Part shown: positions 1 through 10,631 of the stretch, piece by piece
Layout of the letters: each line of letters opens with the position of its first letter
How positions within the stretch are numbered: position 1 is the first letter of the stretch
DNA from: Halisarca cf. caerulea
Taxonomy: Eukaryota > Porifera > Demospongiae > Chondrillida > Halisarcidae
Assembly: GCA_963170055.1 (NCBI GenBank)
Contig: CAUJGJ010000402.1
Location: 198,501-262,500, forward strand
Reading direction: 5' to 3'
DNA length: 64,000 bases
Notes under the pieces: model-generated
Database searches by the model: none
Told to the model about the DNA's origin: nothing
Seen by the model: only the letters and a program-made list of their open reading frames with translations
Translations under genes and position numbers: made by a program

Positions 1-880
1 GTCTACACTAACCTGACCAGGAAATATTGAATAGTTGTTGACTGCTGAAAGATCAAGTTTCACAACATGTCCTTGGCTAACTTCTCTACTGCCCATAAAC
101 AAGCATGTGCTCGGATTTAGCTTGCTATCAGTTGATTCTGAAACAACTATACCGGTGTATACACAGGATTCCTATGGACATGAATATGAAGAGTAAACAT
201 ATCGGCAAATAGAGCTTGTGAGATGAAATACAGTCTCTATTCTATGTACCATAGACACTATATACTACATAACTAGACTGGACTGGAAACTTGGTCGATT
301 TTACGTGACCATGATAGCTAACACTTCTGGTGAAAAAATGGCAAAATGGAAGTAGAATAAATGAGCAAAGATGGTGATTTTAGCTGCTTTGACTTCTGGG
401 AACCACATTTCGAGTGATTTAGACCAAATCATGTAAAGTATGTACAGTAGGTTTTCGCTGATGAAATTTTGTAATCGTCTATTTAGCTATAGGATTTTGC
501 AAGTCAAATAATAATATTATGTTATAACACAAAAACAGTAGTATCCTGAGAAAATATGTCAGCCCAGTGCATGCGTCATTACATTAGCTACAATTTGAAG
601 GAAAAATGAAATCAATCGGGTGAAAACTGACAAAGATACAGTGACCATAGTGAGAAAACCTTGTTTGGCATAAAAATTTGTCCTAACTGTACTCTGAAGG
701 CTTTGAAACTTCTAACATGGATGAGTACGTGCATGGTGATGTGAAGATTGTGCTGAAGACCAATTCAAGGTTGTTCACATCACAGCGTTTTGGCAATTGT
801 ACAGGTACCAAGTGCCCCAGGGCAAGTACATTTTATATGCTATACAGCCTTAAGAGCCTTAGCTACTAAATAGAATTCAG
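1..880. other. No gene seen
   Basis: AT-rich sequence with no open frame of note, no splice-bounded coding exon I could recognise and no strong repeat. Confidence 0.5.
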
Positions 881-1094
881 CTGTGCAGATTTATTTCTTT
901 ACAATCCACCTAAGAGCATCTGCAACCTCTATGATCCCTACAGGCAGGGGTGTATACATGGTCACTGCCATAAGGCACAATTTTTGGGCTGCCGGAAGGC
1001 GGCCCTATATTGTTTTTACTTTCACTGGAAGTGTCCGGAACGTCCGGAACGATGTATATATATACATATATACGTATATATATATATATATATT

Positions 1095-1252
1095 CAAACG
1101 AATGAATTTTACCGAAATATAGCGGAAAGATTACATACTGACTTCACGTCCGCCATGTTGTTGACATATATATATATATATGTCAACAACATGGCGGACG
1201 TGAAGTCGGTATGTAATCTTTCCACTATATTTCGGTGAAATTCATTCGTTTG
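1095..1252. repeat. Long palindrome with TA-rich centre
   Basis: Two arms of about 75-80 bases are near-perfect reverse complements and meet at an (AT)n centre near 1173. The left arm begins CAAACGAATGAATTT and the right arm ends with its complement. Only a few mismatches separate the arms (for example AGCGGAAAG against CTTTCCACT), so the copy is recent or kept similar. A foldback MITE is the likeliest reading. No transposase is present. Confidence 0.85.
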
Positions 1253-1331
1253 CTTCTGATTTTATCAGCGAAGAGTCTTTTCGACCAGAAGAGTTCTTCG
1301 AAGTATTATTTTAGTCAATAACAATGATTTC

Positions 1332-1464
1332 CAAGCGATTCGAGTTTCCAGGGCTGTAGGCGGCCCACAAGTTTTTTAAACTCGAATCGCTTGTTTATAA
1401 TGACAGGAAATTAGTCTCTATCCCATGCTACTATGTAGGGAAAAACAGAGACACAATTTCCTGT
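1332..1464. repeat. Two successive stem-loops
   Basis: CAAGCGATTCGAGTTT at 1332-1347 is the exact reverse complement of 1378-1393. Directly after it, 1403-1425 (ACAGGAAATT...) pairs imperfectly with 1440-1464. The two hairpins sit beside the 1095-1252 palindrome and may belong to the same foldback cluster. Confidence 0.75.
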
Positions 1465-2247
1465 AACGGATGGTCAATAAGGCAATTGCACACGCCTATC
1501 AGAGAGAATTCTGATAGTGTCAAGATCAGAAACTATGGAAAGGTGTTTATGTAATATTGATTGTAATGATCCTGCTTGAACATACGTAAATATTAATATC
1601 CCATTTTGTAAAATTTTCAGGTGAGGGGGGGGGGGGGCTACAGAAACTCTGCTTAGTAGTAACTGCTATGATCACAAAATATGGCATGTTACATTTGAGC
1701 CTGTATTTAGAGGGCAGGCATGATTCCCCTTGGTAGTTGAGCATGTTTAACGTAGTACTGCAAATTTTGCTGGGATGATTAATAACAAAAAAATATTACA
1801 ATAATGTACAAATAACTAGAGAGAATAAAAAAGTGATCATTTTAAAAGTAACACATGAATCATTCAAACACAAAAATACAACGAAACCTACGTACTTGAG
1901 TGGGAATAGCCAGGCTGACTGGTTCATCAAATTGACTGTTATTTGATAAAAGAAGATCTCCAATAGTGTGGATGTGCTTGTTGATTGCTAAGGAGGTGTA
2001 CAGTGTAGAAGTAGATACAATCTAGAAAACATGTTTCATACAACACAAATTTATAAGCAAAAGCTAATAAAAGAACCAATCAACCATCAGTTACTCAACA
2101 ACTTAAATAAAATACCTATTTGCATGATGATAAGTAGAGTAGTTTACCTACAGTACACTAATGAATTGCCCACTTCACCAGAAAAGTATCAGACATTTAA
2201 TGGTTCACGAGTTTACTGTACATGTGTGCATACACTAAGTAGTGCAG

Positions 2248-2383
2248 TAAAACCTCCATAATAAGGACACCATTGGGACTACAGTAAACTGTCCTGTATA
2301 TGGAGGTCGGACAGAGCAATGGTGTCCTGTTTAAAGGAGGATTCTGCATTGTGAAGGTGTCCTTTAACAGAGGTTTCACTGTA
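2248..2383. repeat. pogo-like MITE
   Basis: Starts with CAGTAAAACCTCC and ends with GAGGTTTCACTG, imperfect inverted ends next to TA. The interior mentions 'GGACACCATTG' and 'CAATGGTGTCC', which are themselves inverted. It is one of several copies in this window with CAGTRAAACC-type ends and no coding capacity. Confidence 0.6.
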
Positions 2384-2522
2384 CTAAATTTTAAAATCAT
2401 AGGCAATCTAGCTAGGTGCTCTTTCTAATAATTGACTGATTATGAAGTGAATGAGGTGTACTGTAGCTGTATAAATGATTTTGACAAAGAATGAAAAACC
2501 TACAGTACGTGACAAAAGTAAA

Positions 2523-2893
2523 TTATGTTTTCCGCAAACGTACGCACGGGAATCCCCGGAATACTTGTTTAACATCCGCGCGGTAAACAGCAAACACTGT
2601 CAAAGCTCTGTGTGGAAACCCGCAGAAATAACACACACACGCTCCCCAGACCAGCTCAATAGGGTTCAAGTCCGGACTTTCCGCTGGACTGCGCCACCAA
2701 GTTATACCTTTCTCCGCGAAGAACCCCTGAATGTAGCGACTAGTATGTTTGGGGTCATTGTTTGTTCGTTTGTCGTTGCTCCTCTTAACGGATGCTTGTG
2801 CTTGTATTTCAGCTTTCTTGGAGCGCCTCGTTTCCTGAAACACTTTCTCCGGTGGCACTCAAGCTGTACTGACGATTCATCCGTGAAAATATT
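2523..2893 (-). pseudogene. Tc1/mariner transposase fragment
   Basis: Minus-strand remnant of a Tc1-like DDE transposase. One frame near 2893-2785 reads FTDESSVQLECHRRK, the region of the first catalytic Asp. After a frameshift and loss of the middle of the catalytic domain, a second frame reads NNDPKHTSRYIQ, then WWRSPAESPDLNPIELVWG, the second Asp and the Glu. The N-terminal DNA-binding half and the C-terminus are missing. It has no recognisable TIRs around it and cannot encode an active enzyme. The family is clear; the subfamily is not. Confidence 0.85.
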
Positions 2894-3557
2894 GACACTG
2901 ATCGATATCGCGGCACGCTAATGTCGGCCACTTTTGTCAGTACCCGAGTTTCTGCAGACTACAGTATACGTGGCTAAGTGCGGACTAAGCATTTTATTTC
3001 CGCAAAATTTCTGCGAATTCCTGTTTCCTTGCGCCGCGGAAGTCGGCAGAAAAACATAAGTTACTTTTGTCATGTACTGTATTTTCATACCTTTGCTCCA
3101 AAACATATGTATACTGTCAAGATCCAAGATATTAGCAGCTTTATGCCGTACAATTTGCCCTTGCTTTACTCCATACAAAGAATAACTGTTTTGCACAGGT
3201 GATAATAAAGGGGATCTGCTAAATAATTATCGGTTATAATTATATATATATATGTAAATGTTTACCTTCATTCCACGATTGTTCACAACACCATGGATTG
3301 TGAATGTGCATAAAAATTGAAACTTTACCAGTTGGTGAATGGTGGAATTCAATTTTTAGACTTTTACTCATCAATAAATATGGCCACTTCTGACGAAATT
3401 TAGAAGATTTAGACTGTCTTCTTACATTCTTTATAAAGGTCAGGCCTTTTAGGTAATGAAGCTTGTTTGCAATATCATGGTAGAATACAGCATACAGTCA
3501 ATTGCATTATCTCCATCATACTAGGAAGCAAGAATGTAGGTGAAACATTAGGGCATA

Positions 3558-3869
3558 CCGTAGAGCGGGAAATTTTCACGAATTGAAGTAAAATGTAATT
3601 TTTGCGAGTTTTATTTTCGCGATGTGAAGATTTTTATTTGCGTTTTGTTACGTTTCAAGTCGTTTGCGTCCATTTCTAGACCATTTCAAGTTCGGAGCAT
3701 GCTTTTCGCTGAGTTTAACGCTCCATTCCTTAGAGAATCTTGTTACAGCATGCTGTTTTCCCGATTTTAGTGCGCATTTGTCGAAATTTTCGCAGTTAAA
3801 GTTTCGCGAATCCGTACAATTTGCGAATATAGCGAAAATATTACCTCGTGAAAATTTCCCGCTCTACGG
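3558..3869. mobile_element. MITE with 24-bp perfect TIRs
   Basis: The ends CCGTAGAGCGGGAAATTTTC and its exact complement bound 312 bases and are flanked by TA on both sides. The interior is rich in GCGAA/TTCGC words and has no coding potential. TA flanks suggest mobilisation by a Tc1/mariner- or pogo-type transposase. Decayed relatives with the same GCGAAAATT-type words appear near 49530, 56075 and 62880. Confidence 0.85.
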
Positions 3870-4027
3870 TAGGTCTTCAGGGCATATGTGAATATGACGC
3901 CTTTTAAACTAAAGGTCAGAACAGCTGTATATATTTATCTCATTTAAAAGACATAACTGCAATAATTTGGCTGATCACCCTGAAGCGATGAACCCCAATA
4001 GACTTGTACAAAATTTGTAGTACTTAC

Positions 4028-4167
4028 AAGATGCCTTAGCATAACTGCCGTGGTACTGATAGCCATACTCTGAAACATCATCCCAGGTCTGCATCCATGC
4101 TTCAGACATCCTAATTTCCACGGTTACTCTTGGATGAATGTCTTCCATTATCCAGATATCACCAATG
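4028..4167 (-). CDS. Single coding exon, unrecognised gene
   Basis: A 140-base exon on the minus strand lies between a TTGATAG acceptor and a consensus CTT|GTAAGTA donor. It is open throughout in one frame and has a protein-like composition: IGDIWIMEDIHPRVTV, then EIRMSEAWMQTWDDV, then SEYGYQYHGSYAKAS. The Trp/Met/Tyr-rich composition is unlike random AT-rich sequence. I do not recognise the family. A possible upstream exon lies near 5700, after a TTCGTCTTCAG acceptor (NGWSLSYFAWKCP), but its donor is unclear. Confidence 0.5.
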
Positions 4168-4387
4168 CTATCAAGTACAAAACAAATAAATGTACTGTGA
4201 TTAAATTGACCATAGAGCTCTATTGCCATATTCAAACAAAGTGAAGATATATTTTCAATTAATCATGCAGGTGTTTGTGCTGTGTAGGACACAATCAACC
4301 ATTGTTATGCATTAATATGTACTATATAAGTTATATATTTGAGTTGGTCATGTACTATCAGGTATCGGGTATCAGGTAACATTATTT

Positions 4388-6350
4388 AGACTGGGTAGCC
4401 TTTAGCCAATGGCTATTCTCCCAGGCGCTCAGTGAAAAGAAAAGAAACACAGTACAAAAACAAAACAGAGGGAAGAAATCATGTTAAAGTATAAAAACAT
4501 GCATCAAGATTGTTAATTGGGTTCATTCACCAAGTAGTAAAAATAAAACAAAAACTGAATATTGATTATAATGTATAACCATGCTGTATGAGAAAGGGAA
4601 AAACAAGAGTAAAAGATCATGCACATGCCAATACAAAGGTCAGTCCAGCAAGAGATCCGCACATTTGGCAAAGAAGGTCCGGAAATCTTTCACCCCCCGG
4701 ATGTCCGCAGGGAGTAGGCATGAGCCAATTATGCGCACATAAATTCATGAATAATAGGTCCCTCTGTGAATCATGAATAATTTGCAAATAATAGGGAATA
4801 TTCTAAAATTTGTGGCTAATCAGCTCAACACGGAATGTGTTTGCTTCCCCTTCAAATGGCTGTTTTATTTCACAGTAATAAATATTCCCTTAAGAATGCA
4901 TAAGACCACATATATAATTCATGTGGCAGGGAGTATAAATAATGTGGAGCCTTCTGTCTAAGTTGTCATGAATATGACTCTTTACAAGTGGGAAAGTTTG
5001 TCAACAAAGTTACAGTGCATAAGCCATCATCTAAGGAAGGCATTGCAGCTGAATAATAGGGTGTGCATTTGGGAATAATATTATGTGGAGTTTGGACAAA
5101 ATAGTAGGTGGTATTTGGTGAATAATTGGCTCATGCCTAGCAGGGAGGGATCGCCACATAGCAGCACCAGTAAAGCTGAATGACCTCTGCCTGAAGGATG
5201 ATCTTGTGACCGGGAGGTTTAGTTGACTTGAAGAAAGAAGTTATTGTCCCTCTAACAAGCTTCAAGCCTCAAGCAACGTTACTTGAGGCCTGGGAGAATG
5301 CTATTTAGCTGAAATACCAACAATGATACTGTAAATATAAGAATATTATTTGATCCTCCTAACAGTACTTGGCTGCATGTTGATCTTGCAAATTCTTTTG
5401 CAGAGCACAAATTCTATGGGTTGAGGCTCATCTGCAAAATCTGCTAAGACTATGCTCCTCAAACATTTTGTGCTACACAGTATTTTAATTAGGGTTCAGT
5501 TCCTGCCACCATAAAAACCATGAAACTCTTTAACATTGTGAATCTGCCAAAGGTTAGTCTAATGAAACTTCTGCTCTTCCAATAATACAACACTATGGGC
5601 TCTTGACGGGCTGGGGTTGATGTCAAGAGGAGAAGTAACAGAACGGTCAGCCATTGGACATTTCCAAGCAAAATATGACAAGGACCAACCATTCCTGAAG
5701 ACGAAAAGGGGGACATGGGGAGGGCAAGTGTTGCCAAATATTCTTCTAAATTGTGAATCATGGTATTGGTTATTGTGATCAGATTCTTTGTATTACTGAA
5801 ACAAGTTAATTTTGAGAAAATCGTAGATTAACATATCTGATAGGACGGGAATAATAAAACAGAAAATGACTTGCAAAAGCTATAGATACATGGAGAAATG
5901 TGTACATTAAAGTTACATAATATTATTATAACTACAACAATAGTACATTAGTTAGAAAAGGCAAAAATTAGGTCACTTTTGTTTCAAATGAACCAATGCA
6001 AAGTGTTACAGAGAATCATTTCACATGCAGTCCTTTTTCACATTATGTACTATTTCATTTAATTCAGCAAGGAGTATTTCAAAGCTAAATAGAATAATCA
6101 TTCTTAATAATTTGTCCACTAATAATTACCGAGTGGTTTAGCGAGGTCTATTGATTGAGTTGTCAGCGCAGGCAGAACTCGGTCGCCCACATATTATTGG
6201 CCATAAAAGTCTGCAAGGGCCCCGAAAGTGCGTCTTTGGTGGTAAATCAAAGGTCAAAATAGAAGGTAAATAACAGATAATGCACTGTGAAAGACTTAGT
6301 TAAGTGTGCATAAATTCGAGCGAAAATCAAACTACTCGATAGAAATTCAC
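4388..6350. other. Mostly empty, with a SINE-tail fragment
   Basis: The first 50 bases (CTGGGTAGCCTTTAGCCA...) resemble the tail shared by the SINE copies at 15.5 and 37.0 kb. Beyond that I see scattered AT-rich sequence, a short self-complementary stretch near 5258-5290, and no convincing gene apart from the weak exon candidate near 5700. Confidence 0.4.
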
Positions 6351-6654
6351 ACTCCCAGCACTCACAATTTACGGGTCTTAACTACTTCAATACCCGATGT
6401 GAAATTAGATCGATACAAGGAACGGAGTGTTGTCTGAATTACTTCGTCCAGTAGAGTGGTTTTTTTCGGGAAGTCAGAATATCCGCCATGTTGCCCTCCA
6501 TTTTCGACCGTCATTACAGTCATGGTTGCCATTCCTGCATCCATTCCAAATTTCAATTTATTTAGTGAGGTTCTGAACCTAGTAGTAATTAAGAAAGGAT
6601 TACCTTCAGCCCTAGGCTGGTCTTTCAGAGTGTCCTCTAATCACACATGTGTAC

Positions 6655-6755
6655 TACATGCACACACACGTACATACGCATGCATACATGATTCACACAC
6701 ACACACAAACACATGCATGCATTGTGCATGCACACACACACAACACACAGTAATC
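6655..6755. repeat. CA-rich microsatellite
   Basis: Interrupted (CA)n with embedded ATGCATGC words. It makes spurious His/Thr-rich reading frames. Confidence 0.9.
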
Positions 6756-6934
6756 ATGCTCTTAATTCATAAGCAATAATACACAGGTTCGGAACATCAC
6801 ATCATTTTTCCCACCATTTTGCTGGTGCAGGCAAAAAATGCCAAGACTATAGCACAAATCTGCTGGGATGGATATCTGTGCATCCTGTATACCCCGTTTC
6901 CAGGGCAACAATGTGTGCAATACTTTGGTAACAG

Positions 6935-6985
6935 TGGTATAACAGGATTTAAGAAGCACTTGGCTTCATTAATCCTGTTATACCA
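6935..6985. repeat. 15-bp perfect hairpin
   Basis: TGGTATAACAGGATT at 6935-6949 and its exact complement at 6971-6985, with a 21-base loop. It directly precedes the conserved-hairpin repeat copy at 6985-7099. Confidence 0.8.
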
Positions 6986-7099
6986 TAGAGCTCCAGAACG
7001 TACCAGAAGTGAGTTTTGGCGCAAATACGTTAGGCTCTAATGTATGGGCGGCCATTTTGTTTCGGCGTCATCCCTACATATGTAGTACTACCGTACAAC
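6985..7099 (+). repeat. Terminal-hairpin repeat family, copy 1
   Basis: Shares CCAGAACGTACCAGAAG, AATGTATGGGCGGCC and CATCCCTACATATG-type blocks with copies ending at 26974 (+) and 38118 (-). The copy ends in a hairpin, GTAGTAC-TACC-GTACAAC (7082-7099), then ATGATAA. See the finding on compensatory stem changes. Confidence 0.7.
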
Positions 7100-7639
7100 A
7101 TGATAAAAAGTAGGCCGATTTTTTGTTCACAGTTTACTGACGTGCACTGCGACTGACTGTGGACGATTGTTCACGATCGTCAACTGTAGGGTCTGGAAAG
7201 AGACTGTAAGGCTCCTCTTCACTTTTACTTGCGAAATGACGAAATTTTGAAATATCCCGTACAAGCCTATGAGCCGCCATGTTTGTTGTACGGCCGAACC
7301 CTTACAGGAATACGACTTTTATCTTTGAAATGGTTGTCTGCTAACTCCTCCTAGGAAAAAGATGCGAGTACTTTCTGACTACGGTGAATGTTCCAAACTA
7401 AACTTGGTGAGTGTCCTTATCTACAAGGCGGAATAATTTATGAGTTGGAAACAAAAGCGGCATTGGTGGCTAAAAAGATGCCAACAGCCATGTTCATGCG
7501 CAATAACATCCGTAGTAAGTATACGGGTTTCCCGTCGAAATCCGTCAATTATACTGTGAAATACGTATAATCCTGTTAGATATTTATTTTGGGAATATGC
7601 ATGTGCAGAAATCCTTTACAGTTTGTATGTGCGACAAAA

Positions 7640-7759
7640 TTGGTGTGTCTGTGTGTGCATATAATGTGTGTACAGCACGTGTTTATGTGTGTGTGTGTAT
7701 GTGTGTGTGTGTGTTTATATGTGTACATGTGTGTGTGTACATGTGTGTATGTGTGTGTG

Positions 7760-7813
<54 letters not shown>

Positions 7814-7818
7814 GTGTG

Positions 7819-7888
<70 letters not shown>

Positions 7889-7903
7889 TTTCATGTGAGT
7901 GTG

Positions 7904-7951
<48 letters not shown>

Positions 7952-8032
7952 TGAGTGAGTGTGTGTACGTGTGTGTACGTGTGTGCACGTGTGTGTGTGT
8001 ACGTGTGTGTACGTGTGTGCACGTGTGTGTGT

Positions 8033-8104
<72 letters not shown>

Positions 8105-8130
8105 ATGTGCGTGTGTGTTTGTGTGAGGGA
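7640..8130. repeat. Large (TG)n microsatellite
   Basis: About 490 bases of TG/GTGT repeats with interspersed TGTACG and GTGCACG variants. All long open frames here are Cys/Val or His/Thr repeat artefacts. Confidence 0.97.
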
Positions 8131-8407
8131 GAGAGTGCATGTGATAAAGTAGCTTTGAAGCAATTTCGAATGTAGCTACTATACATGCACTTGGCATAAG
8201 AGTTGCACCGTGTGACAAACTAAAGGAAAATTTAAGGTGGTCAAATTTATTAATACCAAACATTGGCCTTTACAACAATTGTTACAGTATAGCATTTACA
8301 TGAGCTTGCTCTTGATCGAGAAATAATATACACTCAACTCAATAAATTCACTTGATACAACCTCTTCACTTGATATAAGGGTTGCACCCACCACCCGCAT
8401 TAGGGAT

Positions 8408-8430
8408 GAAGGCGGCCTTTGGCCGCCTTC
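8408..8430. repeat. GC-rich hairpin
   Basis: GAAGGCGGCC, a 3-base loop TTT, then GGCCGCCTTC: a perfect 10-bp stem in otherwise AT-rich DNA. No poly-T tract or gene context points to a function. Confidence 0.7.
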
Positions 8431-9006
8431 TCCCCTAGTATGATCAATTAACCTAAATTAATATGGACATTGGTGTCATAATCATATTGATTTTAGGGTG
8501 TACAGGTAATAGCCTTTGCTACCCTAGTATAATAAAAGAACCTAAAAGTGTACCTAAACTGCACTAGTGTACATTGTAAGGGAATACCGGCCTCCAGTGT
8601 CGCGGCCCTGCATAATTTCAAGTGACTCATGCTTCTTTCCATGCTGTGAAGATTTTTACATCCCAGCACGTGCTTCTCTCGGTGTTAGTGGGCTTGTAGA
8701 CTTTCTTTATAACATCAAACTCGACCTCGTTCTATAATAATAGCTTGATTTCACGGTGGGACGATCCAGCATTCTCCCTGTCTGGCAAAGTTAACAGTGA
8801 GGTGGCAGGAGTAATGCTATTGTTTTGGAATTTTCTGCAGTTAAAATAATCCAAGCAACAGCAGTCCTGACAATCTTTATCGCAGAGACAAATGGAATCA
8901 GTCCAAGAATCCGTCGAAGCAGAGAAATGGTTGAAGCAGTCGAACTACTGTAGGACCTGTCAAAACCTACACCGATACCCATAAACGCCGGGGGTGGGGT
9001 ATATAT

Positions 9007-9109
9007 TAGATATACAATGGCGAGTAGTGGATATGAATTACATATGCACTCACCCTCGGGTCTCGTGTGTATATATAATTCGTATCCACTAATCGCCATT
9101 GTATATCTA
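9007..9109. repeat. 44-bp inverted repeat
   Basis: TTAGATATACAATGGCGA... (9007-9050) pairs with 9066-9109 at about 90% across a loop of some 15 bases. It is likely a foldback MITE, inserted just 3' of the exons of the 9.26-10.06 kb gene. Confidence 0.8.
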
Positions 9110-9261
9110 ATACATGACAAATGGCCTGCCCACAAAACCATTGAGCACCTCCCCCATTCTTGGGATGATAAAGAACATGGGTAAATATGATACACACACA
9201 GTTCACAAGAAGCCATAAGAAATAGCAGTCTAGACAAAAACGTGAAGTTTGAAGTTCTCAC

Positions 9262-10055
9262 CTGGCAATGGTTTCATTTGGGCCATGCTTCTCTTGACGT
9301 GAACTATAGAAAGGCAAATGTATAATGTGTACACTGTAAGAATCAGAAAGCATACACCAAGCAAATAACACACAACTATGATACTCGCAATCTACAGAAT
9401 TCACTACACTGCCTAACTAAATGCCATCATTCTAGGTATACATTCATGGGAAATCTAGCAGAACAGGGTTTGTAACAATTAATGTTGTGTTAAATGCTCC
9501 TTTATACCCTGTACATAATATACTGTAAACCAGCAGCTAAGACACAACATGTTGACCACTATTAAAATGTTGAATAGGTGCACATTAGTTCAGCTATCAC
9601 AATCTCAGGATAGGGGAATCATGCACTGGATTTCACCACTCCAGGAACACTTATGTACATGTATAGTATAACATCAAGGATAAAGAAGACTGGTACAGTA
9701 AATACAGTATAAACTCTTTACCTCAACAAATCAGGATTGAAGTCACGCACATTGGATGATACTTTGGGCTCCAAATGTGATGGATTTGAATTCTCCATAC
9801 CATGAGGAGTAACAAATTTGGTGGAGGTTAGTGTGGATGGATCCAACTTGGCCTAAAGAACAAATTCAACAGTGCAGGAAACTGCAGACTACAACACATC
9901 AACATCATGTTCACGCAGGCTATATTACAGTACGATACACTTCCAACAGAAGACAGTCTAAAAACATGTACATACACGTACTGTATGTATGTACCTCAGT
10001 GGAGTCATGTCTCAATGACGAGTATGCACTGAATATTTCTTCATCAACTAGATCC
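9262..10055 (-). CDS. Three spliced exons, unrecognised gene
   Basis: Minus-strand exons at 10055-9995, 9852-9722 and 9303-9262. Each follows a pyrimidine-AG acceptor (TTGTGTAG, GTTCTTTAG, TTTCTATAG) and ends at a good donor (GTACAT, GTAAAG, GTGAGA). Reading phases agree across both junctions (0, then 2). The peptide segments are DLVDEEIFSAYSSLRHDSTE, then AKLDPSTLTSTKFVTPHGM to RDFNPDLL, then SSRQEKHGPNETIA. The sequence is hydrophilic and Ser/Pro-rich with no TM segment or known motif, like a linker of a regulatory protein. Further exons must lie on both sides. A Cys-rich open frame near 8955-8747 could be the 3' exon but is unproven. Confidence 0.6.
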
Positions 10056-10124
10056 CTACACAAGATATTACAAAAATAGAGATTTCACATTTGATAATGT
10101 ACATGCAAAACCATGAATTTCATA

Positions 10125-10631
10125 CAGTATGGAACTTAAAAAAGTAGAGAAAATAACTTTTACTGTTTAACGCTTATCCAGAACTTGCATCATTATTTAG
10201 CTAACTGGTAACTGGTAATCGCTAACAGTTAACTAACGTAGTATCTACCAAGTTTGATATGAGTCTGTGAGATATGACGGGAAGGAGTTTTAGGAAGATT
10301 ATCAAAGATTAGAAGAGCGCAGGAGATTTCGATCAAAGTCGCGCATTTGGAGTGCAGTGATCATAAATTCGGATGCTACCCAAGAACGAAAATCTTCCCT
10401 TCCGACTAAAGTTGGATAATTCTTTGCTTGATGTATATAGGCTGACTAAACCCTTTAGAATTCTCTCTTTGATTGAATGCTAAAACCATAGACACACGCC
10501 ATATAAAATCTTATGTGTAGTTTCAAGTCAATGGTTAAAAGTTAACAAATGCGGTTAGCTGCTTTCGCAAGACATTAGCGGATAACTGCTGTTATTTTCG
10601 GTAACTGTTACCTTTTTTATGTTCTGTACCG
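10125..10631. mobile_element. TA-flanked Tc1-type deletion derivative
   Basis: Ends CAGTATGGAACTTAAAAAAG and, inverted, CGGTACAGAACATAAAAAAG, with TA on each side. The ends fit the CRGTA...TCA(T)AAAAAA terminal pattern of elements at 14.1, 24.1, 33.4, 43.4 and 50.8 kb. The interior has repeated GTTAACNGTTA words and no transposase. Confidence 0.6.

Noticed and set aside
6362..6556. 64-aa minus frame starting near an ATG-rich CpG stretch
   Set aside because: No domain, no convincing donor; could be a first exon but unsupported.
7589..8263. Long Cys/Val and His/Thr open frames
   Set aside because: They are translations of the (TG)n microsatellite in all frames.
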